From the IMG/VR virus record IMGVR_UViG_3300047317_000481, positions 1-57,311 of that record: 57,311 nucleotides of DNA; one strand, given 5' to 3'. Position 1 is the stretch's first letter. Each line of letters begins with the position of its first letter. The position numbers and the translations under genes were made by a program. Positions 41,298 to 48,038 of the stretch are shown here, piece by piece. This DNA comes from a virus. The notes below the pieces were generated by a model, which made no database searches, was not told the origin of the DNA, and saw only the letters and a program-made list of their open reading frames with translations.

Positions 41298-41561
41298 CTA
41301 CTTGCTCTTCTTCACCCGGTAACGATCACCGGATTCTGCTTCACAGGTGGAAGCGTACTTCTGAAGAGCTTCTTGCAGAAGGTCGAAGACAATCTCGGCA
41401 TCACAGTCAAAGATGCCGATAGCTTCGACCTTGACGACAACGACGGGTTCGTCATTGTCGGGGTAGTCGTCAGCGATCACTTCGATCTCTCCGAAGGGCC
41501 GCATATTCATGCGGGCTTCGTAGAATCGACGCTGACGTGGGCTTATCTTGCTAGCACTCAC
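41298..41561 (-). CDS. Hypothetical protein
   Basis: 87 residues, GTG start with AGGAGGGAACATCA upstream. Basic start (SASKISPRQRRFYEAR), acidic beta-rich middle (EIEVIADDYPDNDEPVVVVKVE). The start of the protein is close to the upstream stop without overlap. No family recognised. Confidence 0.55.
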   Translation of the reverse strand: MSASKISPRQRRFYEARMNMRPFGEIEVIADDYPDNDEPVVVVKVEAIGIFDCDAEIVFDLLQEALQKYASTCEAESGDRYRVKKSK

Positions 41562-41573
41562 TGATGTTCCCTC

Positions 41574-41849
41574 CTAGTAGTGACTCCGCAGGAACTCAGC
41601 AACCGCGTCCACTTGCCTTTTGTGGCTGCTGTAGACGAACGGGCTGTCAGGACCGGGCTTCAGGTAGAACTTGCCGTCACCACCCCAGCCACGCGGGACT
41701 TCGGTGATGTAGGCTTTTGAGCTTGGCCCTTCGATCACACGGTAGCAGGAAGTTGGCGCCTTCGGGAACTCCTTGTCCCCGTAGATGTACTCCAACTTCC
41801 CGACCGTGACTCCAGCCTTCGCGAGGGCATCGATCTGATAGCGTTTCAT
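41574..41849 (-). CDS. Hypothetical protein
   Basis: 91 residues from the ATG at 41849, set by its ATGA overlap with the upstream gene. Sequence MKRYQIDALAKAGVTVGKLE... with PTSCYRVIEGPSSKAYITE, a small mixed fold. Unknown function. Confidence 0.6.
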   Translation of the reverse strand: MKRYQIDALAKAGVTVGKLEYIYGDKEFPKAPTSCYRVIEGPSSKAYITEVPRGWGGDGKFYLKPGPDSPFVYSSHKRQVDAVAEFLRSHY

Positions 41850-42082
41850 CGCAGACCGATCGCTTCCAGATAAGCGGCGTACACAGACAACACCGCTTTC
41901 TTGGTTCGCGGGCCGTCGTACGGGACTCCAGCCTGCCTCAGCAGCTCGATTGCCTGGTTCATAGGGCTTTCGCGCCACTTCGGGCCGGTCGGAGCTTCGA
42001 CCTCCATCTTCAGCTTGTAGTACACCTGAAGGAGAAGAAAGGCCCTGATCTGATTCGGCTGGTCGAGGATGAAGTCAGTCAC
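41846..42082 (-). CDS. Hypothetical protein
   Basis: 78 residues, GTG start overlapping the upstream stop (GTGA). Helical (DQPNQIRAFLLLQVYYKLKM, MNQAIELLRQAGVPYDGP). No motif found. Confidence 0.6.
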   Translation of the reverse strand: MTDFILDQPNQIRAFLLLQVYYKLKMEVEAPTGPKWRESPMNQAIELLRQAGVPYDGPRTKKAVLSVYAAYLEAIGLR

Positions 42083-42327
42083 GAGTCTTCCCTCACGAGC
42101 ACGACTTCAGCGGCATGCACGATATGTTCCTTGCCGGCCGCTGGGCCGTTCGTCGCGATGAACTTGATCCACTCGAATCCCAGCTCATCCCGAAACACTT
42201 CCGCACCTGCCTTCGCGAACAGAACGGTCTCCATTGCGCTGAAGTAGACGCGGATCGAGTAGTTGAGCTTGATGTTGCCCCGCTGCTCCAGATCGGAGAA
42301 CGGAGGCTCATTCGAATAGGTGCTCAT
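42079..42327 (-). CDS. Hypothetical protein
   Basis: 82 residues, mostly beta strands (NIKLNYSIRVYFSAMETVLFA, HIVHAAEVVLVRED). Coupled to both neighbours by 4-base overlaps. No family recognised. Confidence 0.6.
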   Translation of the reverse strand: MSTYSNEPPFSDLEQRGNIKLNYSIRVYFSAMETVLFAKAGAEVFRDELGFEWIKFIATNGPAAGKEHIVHAAEVVLVREDS

Positions 42328-42539
42328 GACGCCTGCTTCCAGTACTCGCTCGGAGTCCTCATGATCGTCCAGGGATTGGACATCTTCATGATGAGGAACT
42401 TCGTCCGCTGCGGGTACTTCTTGTACTGGACCAACTTGACCCAGTCGTCAGCATCGTCTGAACTGTCAAACGGTCCCCAGACATCCGTCTCCTCATCGGG
42501 ATCCGGAAGCAAGAGGATTGTCGTTATGACGATCCACAT
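42324..42539 (-). CDS. Hypothetical protein
   Basis: 71 residues; starts MWIVITTILLLPDPDEETD, acidic middle with DDADDW. First gene of its block after box 42542-42551. Could be anchored by its first 11 residues, but the segment is short. Unknown. Confidence 0.55.
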   Translation of the reverse strand: MWIVITTILLLPDPDEETDVWGPFDSSDDADDWVKLVQYKKYPQRTKFLIMKMSNPWTIMRTPSEYWKQAS

Positions 42540-42623
42540 ACGGTACCCTCCTTTTCGTTTTGGAGCTTACACCACGTAGGCTCCAGACCCCATCCCCACC
42601 GCAGAAGGGATGAGATCTGCGGC
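42540..42623 (-). promoter_or_regulatory. Leader 6: hairpins and GGAGGGTACC box
   Basis: Box 42542-42551. Stem CCGCAG-N12-CTGCGG followed by a second stem with arms GGAGC and GCTCC, separated by about 13 bases containing CTACGTGG. Confidence 0.6.
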
Positions 42624-42764
42624 CTACTTGGCCGCGTTCTTGCAGTCCCGACAGAACCTCATCAGGCCTTCGATGAAGCCCAGTACTGCGCAGAATAACA
42701 AGAAGACCAGGATCACGACGACGAAGACGCCGCCGATCACCAGCCAACTCTGCCATACGTTCAT
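42624..42764 (-). CDS. Small single-TM protein
   Basis: 46 residues (MNVWQSWLVIGGVFVVVILV... ending CKNAAK), one strong membrane helix, then a Cys-containing basic tail (FCRDCKN). The ATG overlaps the upstream stop (ATGA), so I trust it. Unknown role. Confidence 0.65.
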   Translation of the reverse strand: MNVWQSWLVIGGVFVVVILVFLLFCAVLGFIEGLMRFCRDCKNAAK

Positions 42765-43423
42765 GCCTTCCCGCTCCAATCGGCGGGCTGGTAGGCAATC
42801 TGCATTCGCCGAATCTCGTCCGAGACGCCGGTGTCGAAGGCGTCGCAGTACACATCGTACAGATGCGCTTCGCCATCGTCACCGTAGTGCTCGATCTCCT
42901 CCATGCAGATCTCTTCCCAGTTCGGGTCGTCGGCAAACTCGCCGTTGACCCTGTAGTCTGGGAGCTTGTCGAGCACTTCGGGATCACCGTCCTCGATCCC
43001 CTGAACGAGGTCGCTCAGGACCTTGTACGGATCCTCGGTGTTCCCGTCAACGAGCCAGGAAGCCGCGGCTACGCCGTCGTCATGACCGCGCTGCCGGATG
43101 GCCTGCTCGTTCTGATTCGTGTGGGTGAAGTCTTCCAGACGAGACTCGTAATCGGCCATCGCCTCGGTGATCTGACGGTAGTAGTGTCCATAGGAACAGG
43201 ATTCCACCGTCTGCAGCCGATGAATACCATCAGCATCGGCTTCGAACGTCACCCAGCGGATCCATGTCACGAAGTGCTGACTTACGTACTCACTCGTCAA
43301 AGCGAGCACGATGGTCTTCACAGTCACCGTGTCATTGTCCTTGTCCTCGGTTGTCTCCAGGATCTCCTGACGGAGCATCGTGCAGCCGCCGTTGAACCTG
43401 TAGCCAGGTCTTCCAAGATACAT
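42761..43423 (-). CDS. Acidic hypothetical protein
   Basis: 220 residues, one of the largest proteins in this array. Beta/alpha N-terminus (VTVKTIVLALTSEYVSQHF), then an acidic helical region (DYESRLEDFTHTNQNEQAIRQ, EIEHYGDDGEAHLYDVYCDAF). No catalytic motif seen. First gene of its block, after box 43425-43434. Confidence 0.6.
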   Translation of the reverse strand: MYLGRPGYRFNGGCTMLRQEILETTEDKDNDTVTVKTIVLALTSEYVSQHFVTWIRWVTFEADADGIHRLQTVESCSYGHYYRQITEAMADYESRLEDFTHTNQNEQAIRQRGHDDGVAAASWLVDGNTEDPYKVLSDLVQGIEDGDPEVLDKLPDYRVNGEFADDPNWEEICMEEIEHYGDDGEAHLYDVYCDAFDTGVSDEIRRMQIAYQPADWSGKA

Positions 43424-43485
43424 CGGTACCCTCCTTTTCGTCAGAGCATTATCGCTCCGGCCCTCCTCACTGGGAGGGCCGCAAC
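43424..43485 (-). promoter_or_regulatory. Leader 7: hairpins and GGAGGGTACC box
   Basis: Box 43425-43434. Stem I GGCCCTCC-N6-GGAGGGCC (its 5' arm contains CCCTCC, complementary to the box), then a short stem GAGC-N6-GCTC. Confidence 0.65.
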
Positions 43486-43695
43486 CTACGCTCGGAAGTA
43501 GATGGGACGTTCTTCCTGCTTGAAGGTGCGTTTCACTTTCAGCCAGACGAGATCGTCCACGCTGATGTGCTCTTTCCTCGCGATCATCCAGTCGAGGAAG
43601 ATCTGGCGAGCTTGATTCAGCCCGTCAGCAACTACGAGGATCGAGTACGTGTTCTTGTACTGACAGGCGTAGATCTGCCCTTCGAGCACGGGCAT
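43486..43695 (-). CDS. Hypothetical protein
   Basis: 69 residues (GQIYACQYKNTYSILVVADG, QARQIFLDWMIARKEHI), one beta sheet plus a helix. One base from the next gene. No family recognised. Confidence 0.6.
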   Translation of the reverse strand: MPVLEGQIYACQYKNTYSILVVADGLNQARQIFLDWMIARKEHISVDDLVWLKVKRTFKQEERPIYFRA

Positions 43696-43696
43696 T

Positions 43697-43933
43697 CTAC
43701 TGCCCGTCCGGGAAGTTCAGACGCCACAGCTCCGCGCCAACCGATGCGTAGATCGTATCGAGTGGCCCGGTGACGGTGAGTTCCCTGCCTGACGGTTCCT
43801 GGTACATGCGCTTCTCGTACAGCTCAGCGATGTAATGTCCGTTCGGCCGTTTCTTGAGAGAGCGCAGCTTCCACCCCATAGCGGCAGCGGAGTTAGCAAC
43901 TCTTTCGCGAGTAGCTGAGGCGTCCAGGGCCAT
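43697..43933 (-). CDS. Hypothetical protein
   Basis: 78 residues. N-terminal helix (ALDASATRERVANSAAAMGW), then strands with a basic loop (LRSLKKRPNGHYIAELYEKR). Start overlaps the upstream stop (TAATG-like, shared base). No motif. Confidence 0.6.
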   Translation of the reverse strand: MALDASATRERVANSAAAMGWKLRSLKKRPNGHYIAELYEKRMYQEPSGRELTVTGPLDTIYASVGAELWRLNFPDGQ

Positions 43934-44220
43934 CAGTCCACCGTCCAGCCGTCGTCGAGCAGAGCGTCGATGTCCTGGTAGACGATGTTCTCGTCAACCA
44001 CGTTCGCGAAGATCAACGCCAGATAGACAATCGGCTGAACTGCGTCGTCGTGAGTGCTTCCGTTGAAGACGAAACCGCAGTTGGGACGGTCTCCTTGCGG
44101 AGTCCGCTTCAGCGGCAGTCTCGGCCACATCGGCCAACGATTGGGATCAAGGATCATATCCTTGTCCTGTTGACGGCGTTCGGGCGTTCCTGGGAAAGCC
44201 AGTTTGAACCCATTTTCCAT
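43933..44220 (-). CDS. Hypothetical protein
   Basis: 95 residues with WPMWPRLPLKRTPQGDRPNC and a C-terminal acidic helix. First gene of its block after box 44222-44231. No recognisable family. Confidence 0.6.
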   Translation of the reverse strand: MENGFKLAFPGTPERRQQDKDMILDPNRWPMWPRLPLKRTPQGDRPNCGFVFNGSTHDDAVQPIVYLALIFANVVDENIVYQDIDALLDDGWTVD

Positions 44221-44297
44221 CGGTACCCTCCTTCGGGTTGTTCGGTGTCAGTTTTCTGAGCACCGGATGGCCCGCAGTTACGCGGGGCCACCGCTAC
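44221..44297 (-). promoter_or_regulatory. Leader 8: hairpins and GGAGGGTACC box
   Basis: Box 44222-44231. A GC-rich stem (TGGCCC...GGGCCA around GCGTAACTGC) is followed by GGTG-C-TCAG-AAAA-CTGA-CACC, a stem with one bulged base. Confidence 0.65.
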
Positions 44298-44504
44298 TCA
44301 GTTCTTGGCGACGATCTGCACTGAGTCGAAGTCGATCTCGTCAGTGACGACGGTCATCTTGATGTCCCCGTCCTCGTCCTTCGTGAGGTTGAGAACGAAC
44401 TTCAGGGTGTCGTTGATGATCACGTCCACGACAATCGCTTCTGCGCCGGGTTGGTCCCAATGGATCATATCGAGTTCCAGCAGGTACTGATCGACAATCG
44501 CCAT
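44298..44504 (-). CDS. Hypothetical protein
   Basis: 68 residues from the ATG at 44504, overlapping the upstream stop (TAATG). Beta-rich (AEAIVVDVIINDTLKFVLNL, DIKMTVVTDEIDFDSVQIV). No family recognised. Confidence 0.6.
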   Translation of the reverse strand: MAIVDQYLLELDMIHWDQPGAEAIVVDVIINDTLKFVLNLTKDEDGDIKMTVVTDEIDFDSVQIVAKN

Positions 44505-44734
44505 TACTCGATGTCCAGCTGGTCGTCCGTGACCCAGAACTGGCCGAGGCCCATCCCGAGCGTCGGGGCTACGCGGTGAATCTTCCAATGTTCCACGCAA
44601 CCGTGAGCCCAGGGTCCCAGATTCGTCTTGAAGTCATACGGACCGAGATTGGTCTCACCTTCCAGAACGCAGAAGTCGCAGTTCGGGATGAAGTCCACCC
44701 GAATCACCTGATGTGGGATCAATTTTACTGCCAT
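44504..44734 (-). CDS. Hypothetical protein
   Basis: 76 residues. CDFC and a later GCVEHW could bind metal. First gene of its block after box 44737-44746. No family recognised. Confidence 0.55.
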   Translation of the reverse strand: MAVKLIPHQVIRVDFIPNCDFCVLEGETNLGPYDFKTNLGPWAHGCVEHWKIHRVAPTLGMGLGQFWVTDDQLDIE

Positions 44735-44816
44735 TCGGTACCCTCCTTTGTAGGGGTTTGGAATCCAGCTTATTCTGAACTCCGGGAAAGGTAGTTGCTA
44801 GCTACCCTCCCGCAAC
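44735..44816 (-). promoter_or_regulatory. Leader 9: hairpins and GGAGGGTACC box
   Basis: Box 44737-44746. Stem GGTAG-N7-CTACC near the upstream end; ACCCCT can pair with AGGGGT-like bases next to the box (ACCCCTACAAAGGAGGGT). Confidence 0.55.
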
Positions 44817-44921
44817 TCAGAGCTTCTTGACCTTCTTCGCGGCGTCCTTGAACGCCATCGCGATCCCGGTGTAGCTCTCGGTTGCGACGATTGCCGCTTG
44901 GATGAGCTTCTCACTCGCCAT
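44817..44921 (-). CDS. 34-residue basic peptide
   Basis: Short gene (MASEKLIQAAIVATESYTGI... KKVKKL), helical with a lysine-rich end. Its ATG overlaps the upstream stop (TAATG), so coupling to that gene is likely. Too short for a family call. Confidence 0.5.
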   Translation of the reverse strand: MASEKLIQAAIVATESYTGIAMAFKDAAKKVKKL

Positions 44922-45133
44922 TATTCCTCATCCTCCTTCCACATGATGTCCCAGCAAGGATCGCAGGTGCCGGTCATGAGGATTTCACGCTCGCTTGAGG
45001 TCAGACCAGGAAGCAAGTCCTGAATCTTTCCCTCGCGATTGAGCCAGGCACGGTAGGCGTCAATGTTCACCGTGACAAGGCTTACCTTCCCGCAAATCGG
45101 GCAGGTCTTGGAGACCGTTGTCTCTTCTTCCAT
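44921..45133 (-). CDS. Zinc-ribbon protein
   Basis: 70 residues from the ATG at 45133 (TAATG overlap). CPICG and CDPCW form a Cys4 zinc ribbon, with a helical middle (NIDAYRAWLNREGKIQDLLPG). Unknown target. Confidence 0.6.
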   Translation of the reverse strand: MEEETTVSKTCPICGKVSLVTVNIDAYRAWLNREGKIQDLLPGLTSSEREILMTGTCDPCWDIMWKEDEE

Positions 45134-45306
45134 TACGAGCGCCCCATCTCGAAGTCGGCGTACCAAGTGGGCATCGTCGTCCACTTGATCAGCATGAGGT
45201 GGTAGCACATCAGCCTGCCGTTCAGCACTCGCTTATTCAGCGGGGGCTGAGTTGCGACCCGGCGGCTCGCGAATGAGCCTTGCCGAGGCTTGTAGGCTTT
45301 TGGCAT
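45133..45306 (-). CDS. Small basic protein
   Basis: 57 residues from the ATG at 45306, placed by the box GGAGGGTACCGAA directly before it. Basic N-terminus (MPKAYKPRQGSFASRR). No family. Confidence 0.6.
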   Translation of the reverse strand: MPKAYKPRQGSFASRRVATQPPLNKRVLNGRLMCYHLMLIKWTTMPTWYADFEMGRS

Positions 45307-45384
45307 TTCGGTACCCTCCTTTATTGCTTTACCGCACCCAATTGGGTACGGGGAGACGAGCGTTTGCACGCTCGCACCCCCTAC
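45307..45384 (-). promoter_or_regulatory. Leader 10: hairpins and GGAGGGTACC box
   Basis: Box 45310-45319. Stem CGAGCGT-N5-GCTCG-like, then a perfect palindrome around ACCCAATTGGGT. AAAGCAATAAAGGAGG is shared almost unchanged with leader 11. Confidence 0.65.
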
Positions 45385-45714
45385 TCAGTTGGTCGGGAAA
45401 CTCCACTGCTCCGGAATTGCGCCGATCTTCTTGAGATCGAGCATCAGCCGGTAGGCAGCGCCGAGCAGGTCGTTGAAGTCGTCCATCGTCAGGCCGTCTT
45501 CTTCACTCAGACGCGACCTCTTGACCGTTCCGTGCCACTCTTCCATCGCTTCGTCAGGCGGCATCGCGAAGGGCGGCAGCTCCCACCAGGTATTGGTTCC
45601 TTTCACCCGGTATTGGACGCTTTCGCGGGTGCCTTCGCCGCCTTGCGGAACGTCGTAGTACATCTCCCAGACCGTTCCTTCGTCAGGATCAGTCCATTCG
45701 AAGTAGTTAGACAT
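45385..45714 (-). CDS. Hypothetical protein
   Basis: 109 residues with many aromatic residues (NYFEWTDPDEGTVWEMYYDV, NTWWELPPFAMPPDEAMEEW), then a C-terminal helix. No family recognised. Overlaps the upstream stop. Confidence 0.6.
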   Translation of the reverse strand: MSNYFEWTDPDEGTVWEMYYDVPQGGEGTRESVQYRVKGTNTWWELPPFAMPPDEAMEEWHGTVKRSRLSEEDGLTMDDFNDLLGAAYRLMLDLKKIGAIPEQWSFPTN

Positions 45715-45913
45715 TCTCGCTCACCCCGTCGTTCGTGAAGATCAGGTGAACGCTGTCCCCGGTTGAGAACTTCTGAACGAGACGGCAATCCTCGAACATC
45801 TCAACCGCCTGTTGCGGATCGTCCGTTTGCATCGCGACTTCTTCATCTTGATGCGAATCGGTGACGATCACTAGCCAACGTCCCTTGAGGACGCGCAGAT
45901 GATCGGCTTTCAC
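45707..45913 (-). CDS. Hypothetical protein
   Basis: 68 residues, GTG start at 45913 set by the GGAGGGTACCGAA box. Beta-rich (HLRVLKGRWLVIVTDSHQDEE), acidic. No family recognised. Confidence 0.6.
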   Translation of the reverse strand: MKADHLRVLKGRWLVIVTDSHQDEEVAMQTDDPQQAVEMFEDCRLVQKFSTGDSVHLIFTNDGVSENV

Positions 45914-45998
45914 TTCGGTACCCTCCTTTATTGCGTTTCAGTAGCCAGATGACTACCCGCCCCCTCTGTCATTCTTTTGAGGGGGCGGCTAGGCTCAG
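45914..45998 (-). promoter_or_regulatory. Leader 11: hairpins and GGAGGGTACC box
   Basis: Box 45917-45926. Ten-pair stem CCGCCCCCTC-N12-GAGGGGGCGG, then GTAG-N8-CTAC. The GGTAGTCATCTG and GCAATAAAGGAGG parts recur in leaders 10 and 12. Confidence 0.65.
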
Positions 45999-46619
45999 CT
46001 AGTCGAGCACGATCAACTGCGCGGGATCCACCGCCGAGTCAATCGCAGCCGCGTCCGATTCCAGATCGTACGCGACGGACAGCAAGTAGGTGCCGTCCTT
46101 CTCCATCTCAGCTGCTTCCTTCCCGATCACCGTTCCTTCCCACTTGAAGGTCAGGTGCGCGACCTTATCGCCCACCGAGATGAGCGTTCCGGTTGCGTCC
46201 GTCCCGACAGGACTATGAGCGTAACTCCACTCGTCGAAGTCCGCAAGGACCTGAGCGGCGTCGTAGCCATACGGGTGAACGTTGAGTTCCCACATCGAGT
46301 TGAACGCCTTCACGAGAACCGGCTCAAGTGCGTCGCAGCCGGCATACGCTTTCCAGGTCCGTCCTTCAGGATCAGGATCCTCGGTCTCACGAACGATCTC
46401 TGAAAGCCAGTGAATAATGGCCTTCAGCATATCGAGGTCGGCTTTCTTCAGACCACCTTCTCCGCGAATACTTGTCATATTGGAGAAGTGATACATCGAT
46501 GCGACTTCCAACCCGTTACCGGGTTGCGTATCGCGATACTGATCTGAGCCGACTTCGTTGTCGAGGTACGATTCAAGAGCGTGCCTCTTGACCTCCTCGG
46601 AAAGCTCGTTGAGCTTCAT
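45999..46619 (-). CDS. Hypothetical acidic protein
   Basis: 206 residues, the largest near the start of the array. N-terminal helix (KLNELSEEVKRHALESYLDN), GLKKADLDMLKAIIHWLSE, and a C-terminal strand-rich part (ISVGDKVAHLTFKWEGTVIG). No catalytic signature. After box 46622-46631. Confidence 0.6.
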   Translation of the reverse strand: MKLNELSEEVKRHALESYLDNEVGSDQYRDTQPGNGLEVASMYHFSNMTSIRGEGGLKKADLDMLKAIIHWLSEIVRETEDPDPEGRTWKAYAGCDALEPVLVKAFNSMWELNVHPYGYDAAQVLADFDEWSYAHSPVGTDATGTLISVGDKVAHLTFKWEGTVIGKEAAEMEKDGTYLLSVAYDLESDAAAIDSAVDPAQLIVLD

Positions 46620-46711
46620 TCGGTACCCTCCTTATTGGGTTATTGCTATTGCCTTTCAGCAGTCAGATGACTACCGGATGGGGTAGGTCGATTGCCTACC
46701 GCCACCGCTAG
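46620..46711 (-). promoter_or_regulatory. Leader 12: hairpins and GGAGGGTACC box
   Basis: Box 46622-46631. Stem GGTAGG-N7-CCTACC, then GGTAGTCATCTG and AGCAATAACCCAATAAGGAGG; the latter is shared with leader 13. Confidence 0.65.
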
Positions 46712-46858
46712 TCAAATGAAGCGTTCAGAGAGCGGGTAGCGCCGCGCCTGCTTTGCGCGGAACTTGCGCTCGTAGCCAATAACATTCCAGAGGTAAATCC
46801 GGAACATCATCGATTCGTGACGCCGCGGGTACATCTCGCGGATAGCTTCCATATACAT
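46712..46858 (-). CDS. Small basic protein
   Basis: 48 residues (MYMEAIREMYPRRHESMMFR... PLSERFI), helical with arginine/lysine patches. Placed by the box at 46861-46870, two bases from its ATG. Unknown function. Confidence 0.6.
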   Translation of the reverse strand: MYMEAIREMYPRRHESMMFRIYLWNVIGYERKFRAKQARRYPLSERFI

Positions 46859-46889
46859 GCGGTACCCTCCTTATTGGGTTATTGCTGGG
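46859..46889 (-). promoter_or_regulatory. Leader 13: minimal box leader
   Basis: Only 31 bases: AGCAATAACCCAATAAGGAGGGTACCGC, without the usual stems. Shows that the box plus the short A/T-rich lead is the minimal conserved part. Confidence 0.65.
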
Positions 46890-47159
46890 TTACGGCTTCT
46901 TGATCTTCGGGAGGCAGGTGAGGCAGAAATGCCCCGTACTTGTCCCGAAGCGCGTCTTGAACTTCACTTGTCCTAGCGCCGCGTTCCGGGGGCATCTCTG
47001 TTTGGATTCCGGGTCGCGGTAGTTGCACTGAACGTTAGGGAAGGTCACGTGCGGTTTTGCCTTCCGCCCGAGCCCTCTTGATTCGTAGGAGTTGCGCTCG
47101 CTCTTGGGTCCGGCTTGCGCTTTCATTCTCCTGCGATACGCCTTAGTTGCTTCGTCCAT
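46890..47159 (-). CDS. Small zinc-finger-like protein (first leftward gene)
   Basis: 89 residues from the ATG at 47159, fixed by AAAAAGGAGGGTACCGAA. A longer in-frame extension would cross the palindrome. Basic N-terminal helix (DEATKAYRRRMKAQAGPKSE), then cysteines in CNYRD, CPRN and FCLTCLP, suggesting a Cys4 zinc site. First gene expressed from the leftward side of the control region. Confidence 0.65.
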   Translation of the reverse strand: MDEATKAYRRRMKAQAGPKSERNSYESRGLGRKAKPHVTFPNVQCNYRDPESKQRCPRNAALGQVKFKTRFGTSTGHFCLTCLPKIKKP

Positions 47160-47340
47160 TTCGGTACCCTCCTTTTTGGGGGCGATTTGCCGCCCCATTG
47201 AGGGGAGCGCGCTCGCAACTGGGTCGCACCTCTTGCGAGTAGAGGACGGATTGCGGCCCGACGCGCCTCCCCTCAATGGGACGGACGTGACCTTTCTTTT
47301 GGTCGCGTCCGCCCCGGCCGTAAAGGAGGGGGTACCATTT
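47160..47340. promoter_or_regulatory. Leader 14: nested divergent palindrome with boxes on both strands
   Basis: The leftward box is at 47163-47172; a rightward copy AAAGGAGGGGGTACC is at 47322-47336. Between them lies an 18-19 bp inverted repeat (CCCATTGAGGGGAG... at 47194-47211, its partner at 47262-47280), with an inner 7-bp stem CTCGCAA/TTGCGAG. Another stem (GGACG..GACC with GGTC..CGTCC) sits near 47283-47310. After the rightward box comes ATT, not ATG, with no clear gene. Confidence 0.65.
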
Positions 47341-47858
47341 ATCCCCCAAGACCGCCCGTAGGATTTGTCCGTTACGCTAGCTCCTTTTGTCCGCTCGCCT
47401 CTAAGCATATACTCACGATCTCCGCGCCCTAGCGCATAACCGCCCCTAGCTATTTGGCGTCAGTACGGAACTGCGAGGTTCCGGACAATTCGTACGTCCG
47501 TTCTTGGGTTAAGGTTTTCAAAGGTCAGGTGAGCGTTTCGCGCGAGTCCATTTCGTCTCCGTCACCTCCCGGCGGTATCCATTGTCTAGGGGACAATTTC
47601 GATATTCCTCCTCAAGACGGCCTAATCATCGGTCGGCTCACATCTGAGGGATCCGGGGCGCAGTTTGCGAGCCGTAGGCTCGACTTACAAGTTATTGCCC
47701 CTACCGGGATCGGGGGACGCACGCGGTTGAAGCTCCCGAGCCGGGTTCGGCGGGGACTTCAACGCGACGCTCAATTTTCAAGGATCAGGTTAGGAGGGGC
47801 AAACTCGCGATTCAAACCTCTCGCAAACCCCCCGACCTCGCGAGGCGAGGTCCCCCGG
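47337..47858. other. Non-coding stretch left of leftward promoter
   Basis: No convincing gene. Hairpins: ATTGTC-TAGGG-GACAAT (47581-47597), CGAGCC-GTA-GGCTCG (47668-47682) and GACCTCG-CGAGG-CGAGGTC (47834-47852). The last one would be the 5' end of a transcript started from the promoter at 47859-47887, so it could stabilise that RNA. The 470-base leader before the first gene is long. Confidence 0.5.
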
Positions 47859-47887
47859 AGTCTACCCTATACAAACACTGACGTCTA
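47859..47887 (-). promoter_or_regulatory. Leftward promoter of the small-gene array
   Basis: Leftward sense: -35 TAGACG, spacer of 17, -10 TAGACT (4 of 6 to TATAAT). TAGACG is identical to the -35 of the HTH promoter and of the site at 50237-50265. It would start RNA near 47852. The first repeat of the TA-GGAGTC family overlaps the -35 side. Confidence 0.45.
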
Positions 47888-47937
47888 GGGAGTCATAAGA
47901 TGTTTCCTAAGGAGTCCTAAGTTGAAATAAGGAGTCG
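47886..47937 (+). repeat. Three direct repeats TA(G/A)GGAGTC
   Basis: Copies begin at 47886, 47908 and 47928 (22 and 20 bases apart), each TAxGGAGTC followed by xTAAG in the first two. Spaced at about two helical turns. Sits next to the leftward promoter, so may be a regulator site. Confidence 0.5.
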
Positions 47938-48038
47938 TGCTTTTCCTTTGAGGTGTTTTGAAAGTGTTGTTTTGGCACATGACAGGGGGATGGATATGAA
48001 CGGTTTGAACGGGGGTGAAAACCGGCCGTTTTGAGATG

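Noticed and set aside
39303-47172. CRISPR-like array from the regularly recurring box
   Set aside because: Repeats are 10-13 bases, lie before start codons and are separated by coding genes of variable length, not by spacers.
47454-47888. Rightward 144-codon frame in the control region
   Set aside because: It crosses several hairpins and the leftward promoter, has no ribosome site and shows no coding bias.
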